In this document: piece after piece, positions 32,880 to 64,000 of the stretch
Layout: the number at the start of each line of letters is the position of its first letter
Numbering within the stretch: the first letter of the stretch is position 1
DNA from: Erpobdella octoculata
Lineage: Eukaryota; Annelida; Clitellata; Hirudinida; Erpobdellidae
Assembly: GCA_963978895.1 (NCBI GenBank)
Contig: OZ022238.1
Span: 27,481,117-27,545,116 of the forward strand
Length of the DNA: 64,000 nucleotides
Direction: 5' to 3'
Program-made: the position numbers and the translations under genes
Notes under the pieces: generated by a model
The model's input: the letters and a program-made list of their open reading frames with translations, nothing else
Told to the model about the DNA's origin: nothing
Database searches by the model: none

Positions 32880-33230
32880 CTAGCGGGGCTACCCGGCGTT
32901 GCCCGGGGTTTTTAGAGGTTTTTCTAATGTTTGTCCCTCTCGCTTTTCCGCTCTCGGTCGCTTTCCCGTTCCCGGTCGCTTTCCCGTTCCCGGTCGCTTT
33001 CCCGTTCCCGGTGGCTTTTCCGTTCCCGGTCGCTTTCCCGTTCCCGGTCGCTTTCCCGTTCCCGGTCGCTTTCCCGTTCCCGGTCGCTTTCCCGTTCCCG
33101 CTCACGCTTGCTCTCCCGTTCCCGGTCATGCTTGCTCTCCCATTCCCGGTCACGGTTGCTCTCCCGTTCACGCTCATTTTTTCTTTTCCATTCTTTCATA
33201 ACTTCTGTTAGCCTATAAAACGTAAAATAG
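32880..33230 (-). mobile_element. Non-autonomous Helitron-like element with 18-bp minisatellite, minus copy
   Basis: The minus-strand 3' end is CCCGGGCAACGCCGGGTAGC...CTAG at 32880, a hairpin plus CTAG. From about 32950 to 33105 it carries eight or nine units of GGTCGCTTTCCCGTTCCC, then diverging units. The open frames rich in PFPVA or RERESD come from the array. Confidence 0.78.
32950..33105. repeat. 18-bp minisatellite (GGTCGCTTTCCCGTTCCC)n
   Basis: Tandem units with very few changes (one CGGTGGCTTTTCCG variant near 33010). The unit is divisible by three, which explains the long open frames on both strands. Confidence 0.95.
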
Positions 33231-33289
33231 ATTTGCTAAGACTATATATATATATATATATATATGAATGTTTGTGGGTTAGTTTGTCT

Positions 33290-33597
33290 ATTATAGAAAC
33301 GGGAAAGCGACCCGGAACGGACAGCGAGCGGGAACGGAAAAGCAAGCGTGAGCGGGAATGGGAGCGCAAACGTGAGCGGGAAAGCGACCGGGAGTGGTAA
33401 AGCGACCGGGAGCGGGAAAGCGACCGGGAGCGGGAAAGCGACCGGGAGCGGGAAAGCGACCGGGAGCGGGAAAACGACCGAAAACGGGAAAGCGAACGGG
33501 AGTGGGAAAGCAGGTGGGAAAGGAAACGGGAGAGAAAGAGACAAACATTAGAAAAACCTCTAAAAAACCCGGGCAACGCCGGGTATCTCCGCTAGTA
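33290..33597 (+). mobile_element. Non-autonomous Helitron-like element with 18-bp minisatellite, plus copy
   Basis: Same family as the minus copy in opposite orientation: GCGACCGGGAGCGGGAAA units from about 33395 to 33480, then ACATTAGAAAAACCTCTAAA, hairpin GGGCAACGCCGGGT and CGCTAG, followed by T. The two copies form a large inverted repeat with a spacer of about 100 bp. Confidence 0.78.
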
Positions 33598-33679
33598 CAT
33601 ACATAAACACACACACAGACACACATACATGCACATACACATACATACATACACACATACATACGCACATACATATATA

Positions 33680-33830
33680 TATAGTTCCCGCTCGCTCACC
33701 CGCTCCGCTCCGCTCATTTTGTGACGGATTTCAATTTTTTTTTTATTTGACTTTCCCCTTGACTCTCAAGGTTGTGTGAAAATTTCATTACGATCGGATG
33801 AATGGTGTAGCAATGCCTAAAGGACATTAA
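33680..33830 (-). mobile_element. 5' part of a minisatellite-family Helitron-like element
   Basis: Contains CGCTCATTTTGTGACGG, CCTTGACTCTCAAGGTTGTG and AATGGTGTAGCAATGCCTAAAG, the order seen in the full copy at 11538. It is flanked by TA-rich sequence on both sides. Confidence 0.65.
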
Positions 33831-33854
33831 TATATATACAAACATTCATTTTTA

Positions 33855-34031
33855 TATATATAGATACGTTAGTAAATTGAAAATTTAAACACAATAAAAA
33901 ATTTCATTAAATTTGCTTATATACAAAATTATTTTATGGTTATCAAATGTCATTTTGTTTTTGTTGACTATTTGTATAATAACGGGCGCCGTATTTTAAA
34001 ACTTCCGTCATTTTTGACGGGCTATCTCTAG
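33855..34031 (+). mobile_element. Non-autonomous Helitron-like element, CCGTCA-hairpin family, copy 3
   Basis: Plus orientation; ends CCGTCATTTTTGACGGGCTA then TCTCTAG|T. The 5' part (ACGTTAGTAAATTGAAAATT) matches the reverse of about 30070-30170, and the middle present in copies 1 and 2 is deleted. Confidence 0.7.
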
Positions 34032-34081
34032 TCTTTTATAACAATAGAAAAACTCATAATCTTTTAATTAAAAATAAATAA

Positions 34082-34810
34082 AATAATGTTTCTAGCCCTG
34101 TAGCACAAACCAAGCTAGTGTACCAATTTTCGTGTCCGTTTCCACATGGTCATGTGGAAAATTACATTGGTCATACTAGAACTACTCTGTCTCGTAGATT
34201 GACTATGCATTGTCAAAGTGGTGCCATATATCCACATATGTCAACACAACATTCAATCAAACCATCACATAAATTTCTAATTGATAATACCAGTATCCTA
34301 ATGAAAGAAAATCAACCCATTAAGTTAAAATTAAAAGAAGCTTTAGCCATTAATAAAGTAAGCCTTTAATTAATAAACAATGGTATTCTTTTGATTTAAC
34401 TCTTAAACTTTTTGGTTCTCTAAATAGTAAATATGCATGTTAATAGTACCAATGTTTCTTCAAGTATTTCTTCGTTGAATGAATGTTTTGTACCAGACGT
34501 TTGTGTTTCAAAGGTTATAGATAATGTATGTGATTCTTCTTCCAGTCACGTCCTCGAAGTTGACTGTAATTCCGTTGTTAAAGGCTTTGCTAACTGATCT
34601 TAATTATTTAGTTATTACTGTTATTATTATAATTAATTTAATTTAAATATTTTTTATGTTGTTACATTTGTACTTAATGAAATGAAATTTTATTTTAATT
34701 GTATTTTAATTCCTTTCAATTAGTTGTTTCTTTTACCTTTTAGTCACTGCATTTTATTTAAAAAAAAGTTAAACGGCTCTGAAGATGGCAAAAAATTGCC
34801 GAAATAGATC
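34082..34810 (+). pseudogene. Penelope-like element, GIY-YIG endonuclease and 3' end
   Basis: The frame from about 34095 to 34369 reads LVYQFSCPFPHGHVENYIG then HTRTTLSRRLTMHCQSGAI, the Cys-containing, GIY-YIG-type C-terminal endonuclease of Penelope-like elements (here the motif is NYIG), followed by ENQPIKLKLKEALAI. The RT is absent, so this is a 5'-truncated copy. A short 3' sequence with GAAGATGGCAAAAAATTGCC follows. Confidence 0.85.
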
Positions 34811-34968
34811 TATAAGCCTATAAGATTATGGAGTTTGTGTTTGATAATAAACTATTTCTAAACCGATTTAGACTAGTGGAAAAAATTAAAAATAAAATCG
34901 ATTCAGCCAAGTGTGCCACTTTTTTCAATCGAGTTTGCTTAAAAGAACATATAGCGCCGAAGTACTCA

Positions 34969-34969
<1 letters not shown>

Positions 34970-35032
<63 letters not shown>
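34970..35032. repeat. (TA)n microsatellite at left flank of the hAT element
   Basis: TA run that provides the ATATATAT 8-bp target duplicate of the following hAT element. The matching run starts at 37450. Confidence 0.95.
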
Positions 35033-35036
<4 letters not shown>

Positions 35037-35419
35037 CCTCCTAGCCGCCGCCGCCGCCAAACTTTTTACAGCCGCCGTAAATCAGCCGAAAAAAAATTAC
35101 GGTTAGCCGGCGGCCGGCCGAAAACGGTACGCCGAAAATCCGCTATAAGATTTCCGAACGCCAGCTTAACCTAGACCTTTTTTTACGTTTGACTCATTAT
35201 AAAACTAATTTTCAATGTAAAAGTGCAAAATCAACTATTATGTATACATTGGTGTGCAATGCTTAATTTCCTGAATTTCTTTCTGAAATCAATTACGTTG
35301 TCTAATTTTCATTATATTATCTTTGCTTTACTTATTATCGCTACTGACAGCCGCTTTAAAATAGGAATAAATTTAAGTATCACAATTCTTTTCTCATGTC
35401 AATAGCTAATAATTAGATA

Positions 35420-37007
35420 TCTATATATATAAAAGGAAGTCGGGTTTGTGTTACGACACTTATAACTCAAGAACGGCTGAACCGATTTTAGAGATTTTTG
35501 ATTTATTGGATTTCTCTCAGCTCCTATTAACAGAATAACTAAAGAAAATTGACATTGAACAATGGAGTTGCCCATAGGGACCGCAGTATGTACCCCGGTA
35601 GCTATACGACCTTAACAGTGCGTCCTAGAAAAAAACTTCAAATGGCAAAGTTGTAGAGCACCCTCTATTAGGTCTTACGGAAAAATAAATTTTCAAATTG
35701 AAGTTTGGGTTATCGAGATATACAGATGTTTAATTTAACGCGACATGACATTTAGGCGCAAATGGGGTAGAGCGCAGGTTATTAAATTTTCTGACTATTT
35801 CATTGTTTACAATTGAAAACCTCACAGAAAATATAAGTACATATTTTTTCAATTAAAATATAAAATAAAATAATTGTTTATGGGCCATAAAATATAAAAG
35901 ATATTTTTAGCATAGATTTATGATTTTTAGTTTCGCATTTTCCGTTTTCCAATTGGCATTAACAAAGTGTCAATGCTGTTCTGTCAATATTATATTTTCG
36001 TTCGTTGGAATTAATTTCGAGTTTTAAAGTTTTATTACTTTCAACAAAAACCTTATTAATAACAATGCCGCGACCCAGAAGATCTAATCTTTCCTAAAAT
36101 AGCCGTCAGGCAATTAAGCATCGGAACAATGTTAACCAATCCACCGCGGAAGAACTGGATCACCCGATGATAACGGTCGAACTGTCACAAAGAAAGTGAA
36201 AGGAAACGATTTCGTGGTTGACAACAGTTGGATTGTTCCATATTCTCCACTTCTTTCCAAAACATTCAAGACACATTGCAATGTTGAGTATTGCAATTCT
36301 GTAAAGTCAATTAAGTACATCTGCAAATATGTAACGAAAGGCAGCTATATGGCAGTTTTTGGCATTCAAAGCTCAGATAACGACGAGATTAGACGCTATC
36401 AAATTGGTAGATATGTGAACTGCAATGAGGCAATTTGGCGTATATTCTCTATTCACGAACGTCATCCCACTGTTGTCCATTTGGCTGTATATCTGGAGAA
36501 TGGTCAACGAGTTTATTTTAACGCGTCGAATATTATTCAACGTGCTGAAACACCTCCAGCAACAACATTAACAAGTTTTTTTGCGATTTGCCAAAGCGAT
36601 CCATTTGCACAAACGTTGCTTTACTCGGAGATGCCACGTTATTACACTTGGAACGTTTCATCAAAGAAATTTCAACGTCGGAAGCAAGGCAGTGCGGTTC
36701 CTGGACATCCGGGTGTGTATTCTACTGATGCTCTTGGTCGTATTTATACAGTTCACCCAAAAAACGACGAATGCTTCTATTTGAGGTTGTTGTTGGTCAT
36801 TGTTTGTGGCCCAACCTCTTTTGGATCACTACGAACTATCAATGGTATAGTGAGCCCAACTTGGATAATGCATGTTTTTCTCATGGTCAATTGTATGTGG
36901 CGTGTTCACGTGTCGGCAGACCATCAGATTTATTTGTTTTTTCGCCCGATAATAAAACAAAAAACATACACTCTTTAAGGTGAAACGAAGTTCGCCGGGT
37001 CCGCTAG
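35420..37007 (+). mobile_element. Helitron, internally deleted, precise A|TC...CTAG|T ends
   Basis: It starts TCTATATATATAAAAGGAAG after an A, and ends with CGAAGTTCGCCGGGTCCGCTAG-type sequence before a T. Short palindromic bases (CGAAGTTCG) precede the end. The 5' block CTCAAGAACGGCTGAACCGA is a common Helitron start. It encodes a Rep fragment fused to the last residues of the helicase, so most of the coding region is deleted. Length 1588 bp. Confidence 0.9.
36196..36978 (+). pseudogene. Helitron Rep/helicase remnant (helitron-like domain joined to helicase end)
   Basis: The frame reads CNVEYCNSVKSIKYICKYVT then KGSYMAVFGI, YQIGRYVNCNEAIWRIF and HERHPTVVHLAVYLENGQRV, all standard Helitron motifs. 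Near 36780 it jumps to helicase C-terminal sequence; another frame there reads FSHGQLYVACSRVGRPSDLF, Pif1-type motif VI. The catalytic HUH/Tyr motifs and most helicase motifs are gone. Confidence 0.9.
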
Positions 37008-37449
37008 TTATAGATAATTAACATGTGGATTAGTTATGAACAGCCGCAGATCAGCCTTAAGTGCTGATCAACTAAATCAGATTGTTTTTATACATGACAA
37101 TTTTAAATTTGCAATGTAAAAAATTTTTTTCATATTATTTTTTATAATGTAATTTTGTTTATCATATGACATTTTTGATGATTTAATTAACTTTTATGAC
37201 AATTGCTATTAATTTGATAATTTATATATTGGTAATAAATTTTGAACTTTATTAACTTTAGTATTTAATTTTATATTAAATTTTAGCCTAATTTAAAATA
37301 ATTATCAGCCACAAATTTGAATCATGAGCCGGATAACTTAAAATTCAAGCCGAATAATAATTTTACGCGTAAATTCGGCTAATCCGGATATCAGCCGAAA
37401 TATTTGTTCAGCCAGCCACAAACATAAAAAAATTCGGCTAGGAGGTCTA

Positions 37450-39257
<1,808 letters not shown>

Positions 39258-39335
39258 ATCTACGGCCCTCCTGATATCCTTGTGTGGTGGAAAAACCAGT
39301 CAAAGGTATTGCCACTTCTCGCTAGATTGTTCAAA
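39258..39335 (+). pseudogene. hAT transposase C-terminal fragment
   Basis: The frame reads PPDILVWWKNQSKVLPLLAR, which matches the D-I-L-x-W-W-K block before the hAT dimerisation domain. It ends abruptly after RLFKA. No inverted repeats or target duplication were found around it. Confidence 0.65.
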
Positions 39336-40288
39336 GCCAGGGGCGCAGCCAGAAATTTTTTCGTAAGAAGTTTTACTGAGAAATTTACGACCCACAAAAG
39401 TCACGGCTTAACGACAGTTTCAGCAATAATTAGTAATAACAAACCATAAGACATTTAATTTAGAACAGTAAATTACAATATGAAATTCATCCGGCGTTTT
39501 TTCTGCGAAAAAATGTCGATGACGATTAATGTTAAGGTCGCGATTGATAGTCATCTGGGCTAACTCATTCGGCCCTGTCTGGCCCAGTGTGGTGCGTAGA
39601 TAATTAAGATTTGAGGCTGCGCATAGTTGAGAACGATCTCTCGGCTGTCGCGGAAGAAAGGGGCGAGTGATGAAGAGTTTCAGCAGCGTATTTATCTGCG
39701 GGTAGATGGAATATTGACAATGTTGCAGAACATCAACTGCGGTATGTGGCCGCTCTGCCAATTGGGTCCTAGCCAAAGTGGGTTGGGTCACAGAAGAAGA
39801 AACAAAAAATAGGCTGGGTCTGGCGGGTCGGGTTCTCAAAAATAGACCCATGGACGTTTTTGGTAACTTACTAAATATTTAATTTGCAAAATAATTAACT
39901 CAAATATGTCTCAAAAACACGGGCACGCGCGTTAGTTCAACATCAACATTGGCAAGCTTTCGAACGGGTTTTCAGTGCATCAGTGCATCAGGTAACATTG
40001 TTACTCAAAATAGGGAAAATGTCAACCCCAATACAATCAAACAATTTGTCTTTTGCCATGAAAATTATGAAAAAAAATTAAGTCAAAAATTGGAAAATGA
40101 TTAATAATGACTCAAGATAACATTTTTTCCATATGAGAACTACCTCCTTGCCAAATTTCATCAAGATCGCTCCAGCGGTTCAGATTTCTATAAAGGACAG
40201 ACCTACTCACACACTCACAGATTCACACACACACACAAGCATTCCTATATATACATATATATATATGTATATGAGTATACATACAGTA
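39336..40288. other. Intergenic, nothing firm
   Basis: GGGTCTGGCGGGTCGGGTTC-like sequence near 39815 and again at about 40660 and 56640-56720 suggests a diverged dispersed repeat. The CATCAAGATCGCTCCAGCGG block at 40160 resembles a Helitron 5' region. A short (CA)n/(TA)n stretch is at 40205-40275. Confidence 0.4.
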
Positions 40289-40510
40289 TCGAACAGATTA
40301 ATTGAAACAAGATGAAATTTTTTATAAACTCTTTTATCTGTCATTATTAAATCCCTCAACCAATCACGAAACGCGTGCTACACACTGCGCAACGTTCGCT
40401 AAACTGTGTTAAGAAGTAAAAAATTGACAGTGTTGCCATTACAAATAACAAAAATATTGCTAAAGCAAGAAATGCAAAAAAAAATTTTTTGTTTCAATTA
40501 ATCTGTTCGA
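40289..40510. mobile_element. Mariner-type MITE (222 bp)
   Basis: Perfect 22-bp-plus inverted ends starting TCGAACAGATTAATTGAAAC, with TA on both outer sides (40287-40288, 40511-40512). TA target and short length with no coding region fit a Tc1/mariner-derived MITE. Confidence 0.85.
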
Positions 40511-40512
40511 TA

Positions 40513-42317
<1,805 letters not shown>

Positions 42318-42319
42318 CG

Positions 42320-42573
42320 TGATGATGATGAATTTATTTATATAGCGCCATATAAAGTCAGAGGCGCTTACGAAGGTTCCTTTGGAATCGGAAACTTCGA
42401 AGAACACGCTATTTTCATAGACATGAGAAGTTAACCCTAGATAACGCTGAGTTGACGTGAGCACATGTGAGTTAGTTTCTTGCTCAAGGAAATTACGTGC
42501 CTGGACCGGGAATCGAACACGGGTCCTACGACTCTCAAAGCCGGTATCTATACCACTAGACCAACACGTCCCA
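42320..42573 (-). mobile_element. tRNA-derived SINE, minus copy
   Basis: Full-length: head with A box and B box (GTGTTCGATTCCC), body TTTCCTTGAGCAAGAAACTA, and tail GGCGCTATATAAATAAATTC followed by (ATC)n. It lies about 200 bp from an oppositely oriented copy. Confidence 0.9.
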
Positions 42574-42775
42574 CGTGTAACTGTAACCAGTTATATTTTT
42601 AACAGGTATAACTAGTACCTAACTGTAACTTTTCAAATTTATATTTTCAAATTAACTTTTCCAACACTGCTTATGTGGTATCCCGCTTTGACGCTAAAGT
42701 TTTCGCAGTGGCTGGTCCGAAGCTCTGGAACTCCTTGTCACAGGAGCTAAAAAAATCCTGACATTTCTTTAACTG

Positions 42776-43020
42776 GGACGTGTTGGTCTAGTGGTATAGA
42801 TACCGGCTTTGAAAGTCGTAGGACCCGGGTTCAATTCCCGGTCCAGGCACGTAATTTCCTTGAGCAAGAAACTAACTCACATGTGCTCACGTCAACTCAG
42901 CGTTATCTAGGGTTAACTCATGTCTATGTAAATAGCGTGTTCTTCGAAGTTTCCGATTCCAAAGGAACCTTCGTAAGCGCCTCTGACTTATCTGGCGCTA
43001 TATAAATACATTCATAATCA
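42776..43020 (+). mobile_element. tRNA-derived SINE, plus copy, inside the LINE end
   Basis: Starts GGGACGTGTTGGTCTAGTGG, B box GGGTTCAATTCCC, shared body, tail TGGCGCTATATAAATACATT and (CATAAT)n. It has about 95% identity by eye with the neighbouring minus copy. The anticodon stem is imperfect, so it is not a functional tRNA gene. Confidence 0.9.
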
Positions 43021-43202
43021 TAATCATAATCATAACTACATTTAAATCTCTCCTTAAATTTGAACTTTTTAAGAGTGCTTATGAAGCTAATTAATATACA
43101 ATACTGTACAACTATCCATTATTATTTTATTTTTATTTTTGCTCGTGACTCACATGGCGCTCCCGTAATGGACTTTGTCGATAAGGGAGCGCCTAATCAA
43201 AT

Positions 43203-43272
43203 GATTCTTTGATTTGATTTGATTTGATTTGATTTGATTTGATTTGATTTGATTTGATTTGATTTGATTTGA
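43203..43272 (+). repeat. (GATTT)n microsatellite at the LINE 3' terminus
   Basis: About thirteen pentanucleotide units directly follow the stem-loop of the LINE 3' region. Confidence 0.95.
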
Positions 43273-44589
43273 CGAATTAACAGTGCTCTACATGGAATAA
43301 AAACATGATTCAATGATGTTGTTGGTGGTATAATTACCATCTTTTTCTGACTAAAGTCAATTTGGACAAAAACATTTAATGACTTTCAAGCTTAAATTAT
43401 ATAGAAAAGATACTTATTTAAAAGTTTGTTGGAATACTCAAAGACTCAATAAAACATTAGAGGATAGGGTGAAAACCTTTGTTGTTTGGAGATGAAAAAT
43501 AAACTCGGGTTCTTCGAAGTAAACAATCTAGTTTCCTGGGGAGGTAGAAGTTTGTTAACCAAAATTTTGTTCTATAAATTTAATTTAGCGGTAATTTTGT
43601 TAGTTTATATTCAAATGAGTTTTGTATTTTTCTAATAGATAGAAAGGATTGCTATTAAATTTGTTTGAAAATTTCAGAATGTTCAGCAGATGGCTGTTTT
43701 GAATCTTACCAGAAATTAGCTGTTTTAAAAGTCAAAGAAATAAATAATCTCCTATCTACCACGTCAGTTAACAAATAATAAAAATGAATTCAATTATTTC
43801 ATTTGTAGCATTTAAAAAATTAACTAGTTATAAACATATTTATTATTCAAGGTTAAGCTTTTCATCTTCAATTAATTTGTTAAATAATTCTTATGAATTA
43901 GTTAAATATCTGAATAAATTTGCAGTCGCAGCGATTTTATATAATAATTAATTAACATTTACGATTGTTCATTACATTTAAAATTAGCCATAAAAATAAT
44001 AAATTCTGGTTTTTTTAGATAAAATATTTTATTTTTCAGCGTCGGATTAATACTTGAAGACTTCTAAACATAAAACACCATTAGAAATGTTGTTTCTAAA
44101 TTTGTTAACATTAGAATTAATTTATTTTAATAACTTATTTGGTATGAAAAAAATGTCGACACTGAATTCTGTAACCCAGGGCTCCTTCCAGGGCGTCAAC
44201 CATTTTTGATTTTCTCAAAAGTTAAGGATTCAATAGAGAAAATATTTTTAATGTTTGGGTTTCTGAGGTTTTTTAAATGTTTTCCCCCTCCCCCCATGGA
44301 TTTGCTGAAATTAAGCCACTGGCTCCCTCCCATAGCCCACATCTAATGAGCCACTGATATTTCCTTCCATTCTTTGCACTCATGCTCATAAAATTTGAAT
44401 CACGTACACAGAAAAAAAACTAAATTCTTGTAATTGTTTTTCTATTCCAACTCGACACGAAGCAAAAAAACTTTCCTCTTACAATACAGGAAGTACAAAA
44501 TTGAATGAATTTTTCTCCCTTGATTTAATGATCACTTTGAGACTTTTCCATTTGAAAACGTTGTATAATTTCATCACTTTCTTGCTAAA
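43273..44589. other. AT-rich upstream region of Vsx, no gene seen
   Basis: No recognisable element ends or coding domains. The composition rises abruptly in GC at about 44590. Confidence 0.4.
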
Positions 44590-45459
44590 ATTGGCGCGCC
44601 GTGACATTTAATGATCAATTAGGCAGTTTGTTTCAGCGTCGCCATTTTCAAGGGCGCTTAAATTTGCGCGCCAACTGCGGACTCGGTGCTTCGTATTCGA
44701 TAATTAACAATTTTGCCAATATTCTCCGTTGGCTCCACCCCTTCCATGTGAACGTCTGGAGATGTTACAGGTCACAACATGGCTCTCTTGACCAATCAGC
44801 GACGTCGTCGGATGCCGTATTGATTGGCTTGTTCGCCTCAGCAGACCAATGGAAGCGTGAAAAAATTCAAACCAACATGACATTGTTTTCCTTGCACGAG
44901 ACAAAATATGGCTCCCTTGCCATCCAAGATGTCCGTTTCTTTCTTTCTTCAGGTTTTTCTCTCTTGTTTGTTTGCTGATTGTTTTATATTGCTAGAGTTT
45001 ATTTATTACCATTAATGTATAATTGTACGTCTCGATCCAGTTGGAGGGAGGAAAGAGAGTTGAGGTTGTTCTTCTTTTCAAGATAATCACGTGTGTGAGT
45101 TAGAAGGATTTTATTGTTATGTATGTGTTTGTGTTTGTGTATGAGTTTGTATGTGTGTATCCATGTCTGTGTGTCGATGTGTGTGTGTGATCCATGTGGA
45201 CATCGGAGATGACGGGCGTGGATGTGCGTGCACATGTGGTGACAATGTTGACAGCTTATATAAAGAGCAAGCCATTCCAGGATGCCTCCAAAAAACGTTG
45301 CATTTTTGGTTTTGACGCTACTTTGAATAAAAACCAGGATTTATTAAAAAAAACAACAGACAAAAAACATAATTTGACATCAAAGTAATTATTCTGAAGA
45401 AAGCTTAAAGGACATTAGTTGTTAAAAAATAATTATATTTATATTTTCTTGACATTCAG
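44590..45459 (+). promoter_or_regulatory. Candidate Vsx promoter/5' exon region
   Basis: A unique-looking, GC-richer segment directly upstream of the Vsx coding exon. It contains GGCGCGCC, a second GCGCGCC near 44670, CCAAT-type words (GACCAATCAGC 44788, GATTGGC 44822, GACCAATGG 44844) and a TAATTA site at 44700. The coding exon is preceded by an acceptor-like TTTTCTTGACATTCAG, so a non-coding exon may lie here. Promoter activity is inferred; no TATA box was identified. Confidence 0.45.
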
Positions 45460-63760
<18,301 letters not shown>

Positions 63761-64000
63761 GTAAGTATGTTGTACTGTTTTAATTTGTCACGGTTGATTA
63801 AAAATAAACCGCATCAACGGCATGTCTGATAATATGCTTTACAGACGGCGTACAAAATAAGTTGAAGCAGTTGAAAATAATAATTAAGTACTTTAAAAGT
63901 TACTTCTATGGATCAATCGTAAGCTTTTAATAGTATTCATTGCTCACTTCCCGATGATAGTAGTGTCCATGTTGGTGGTGGTGATGATGATATCGTCAAC
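63761..64000 (+). other. Vsx intron 4, start
   Basis: Begins GTAAGTATG. No further exon in the remaining 240 bp. GGTGGTGGTGATGATGATAT near the end is the start of another triplet array. Confidence 0.7.

Larger units (their letters stand above)
35033..37449 (+). mobile_element. hAT element split by a Helitron, in (TA)n
   Basis: The inverted ends TAGACCTCCTAGCCG and CGGCTAGGAGGTCTA are each flanked by ATATATAT. The same element without the Helitron occurs at 62131-62717. The right part (37017-37130) retains the transposase C-terminus, reading TCGLVMNSRRSALSADQLNQ, the hAT dimerisation region. A segment at 35148-35419 differs from the other copy. Confidence 0.88.
42670..43272 (+). pseudogene. 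LINE 3' end (CR1/L2-like) interrupted by a SINE
   Basis: The frame before the SINE reads VFAVAGPKLWNSLSQELKKS and resumes after it with a FKSLLKFELFKSAYEA block, the usual C-terminal end of CR1/L2-type polyproteins. The 3' region has the inverted block GGCGCTCCCGTAATG...GGGAGCGCC, then (GATTT)n at 43203-43272 as the terminal repeat. Confidence 0.82.

Noticed and set aside
32860..33674. Several overlapping 90-127-codon frames rich in PFPVA, RERESD or GNGKAT
   Set aside because: They translate the 18-bp minisatellite of the Helitron-like element, whose unit length keeps all frames open.
39420..39851. 143-codon minus-strand frame
   Set aside because: No domain, low-complexity GGGTC-repeat start, and no splice or element context.
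42776..42850. A tRNA gene (good A and B boxes)
   Set aside because: The anticodon stem is imperfect, the same head recurs in four places, and each is followed by the same SINE body and tail.
44601..44978. 125-codon frame upstream of Vsx
   Set aside because: No recognisable domain; the position, CCAAT words and GCGCGCC sites fit a regulatory or 5' non-coding region better.

Overview
This window is repeat-dense, AT-rich nuclear DNA from an invertebrate animal. The support is spliced genes with GT-AG introns, a paired-class homeobox gene, tRNA-derived SINEs, CR1/jockey-like LINEs, a Penelope-like fragment, Helitrons, hAT, MULE-like and mariner-like elements, and abundant (TA)n, (CAT)n and (GA)n arrays. 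I cannot fix the phylum from sequence alone. Most open frames in the window are microsatellite or transposon frames rather than host genes.

Three host genes can be assembled exon by exon. STK19 (minus strand, 18410 down to 16482) shows its first five coding exons; its C-terminal exon was not found. PHF5A, also called SF3b14b (plus strand, 20007-29262), is complete at 110 codons plus stop in four exons, one of only 24 bp. The two are divergent, with start codons about 1.6 kb apart. Vsx (plus strand, 45460 to beyond the right edge) shows four exons carrying the N-terminal octapeptide-like motif, a complete homeodomain and most of the CVC domain.

Layout. 1-2676: Ty3/gypsy retrotransposon on the minus strand (5' LTR, PBS, gag, protease, RT, RNase H), with several frame breaks, inserted into an older LINE (2677-3003). 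6630-8760 and 10125-11190: two LINE remnants, the first split by a SINE. 11538-14766: a minisatellite-bearing Helitron-like element whose (TA)n end hosts a 2.7 kb cut-and-paste transposon (11993-14726) encoding a broken two-exon transposase-like protein. 16482-29310: STK19 and PHF5A. PHF5A intron 1 holds a MULE-like element with 643-bp inverted repeats, a 9-bp target duplication and a Ulp1-PHD pseudogene, and a foldback element whose inverted repeats are minisatellites. PHF5A intron 2 holds a SINE and a 607-bp hAT derivative. 29765-34810: a mosaic of non-autonomous Helitrons, Helitron Rep fragments, a tiny palindromic insertion and a Penelope-like GIY-YIG fragment. 35033-37449: a hAT element carrying a Helitron. 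40289-43272: mariner-type MITE, two SINEs in opposite orientation, and a LINE 3' end. 45460 onward: Vsx, with introns full of microsatellites and transposons.

The most original material is transposon biology: the satellite-based foldback element, the MULE-like Ulp1-PHD carrier, the transposase-like element with reiterated subterminal motifs, a MITE with a telomere-like core, and a 46-bp perfect palindrome flanked by 8-bp direct repeats. All calls were made by reading the sequence. No database search was run.
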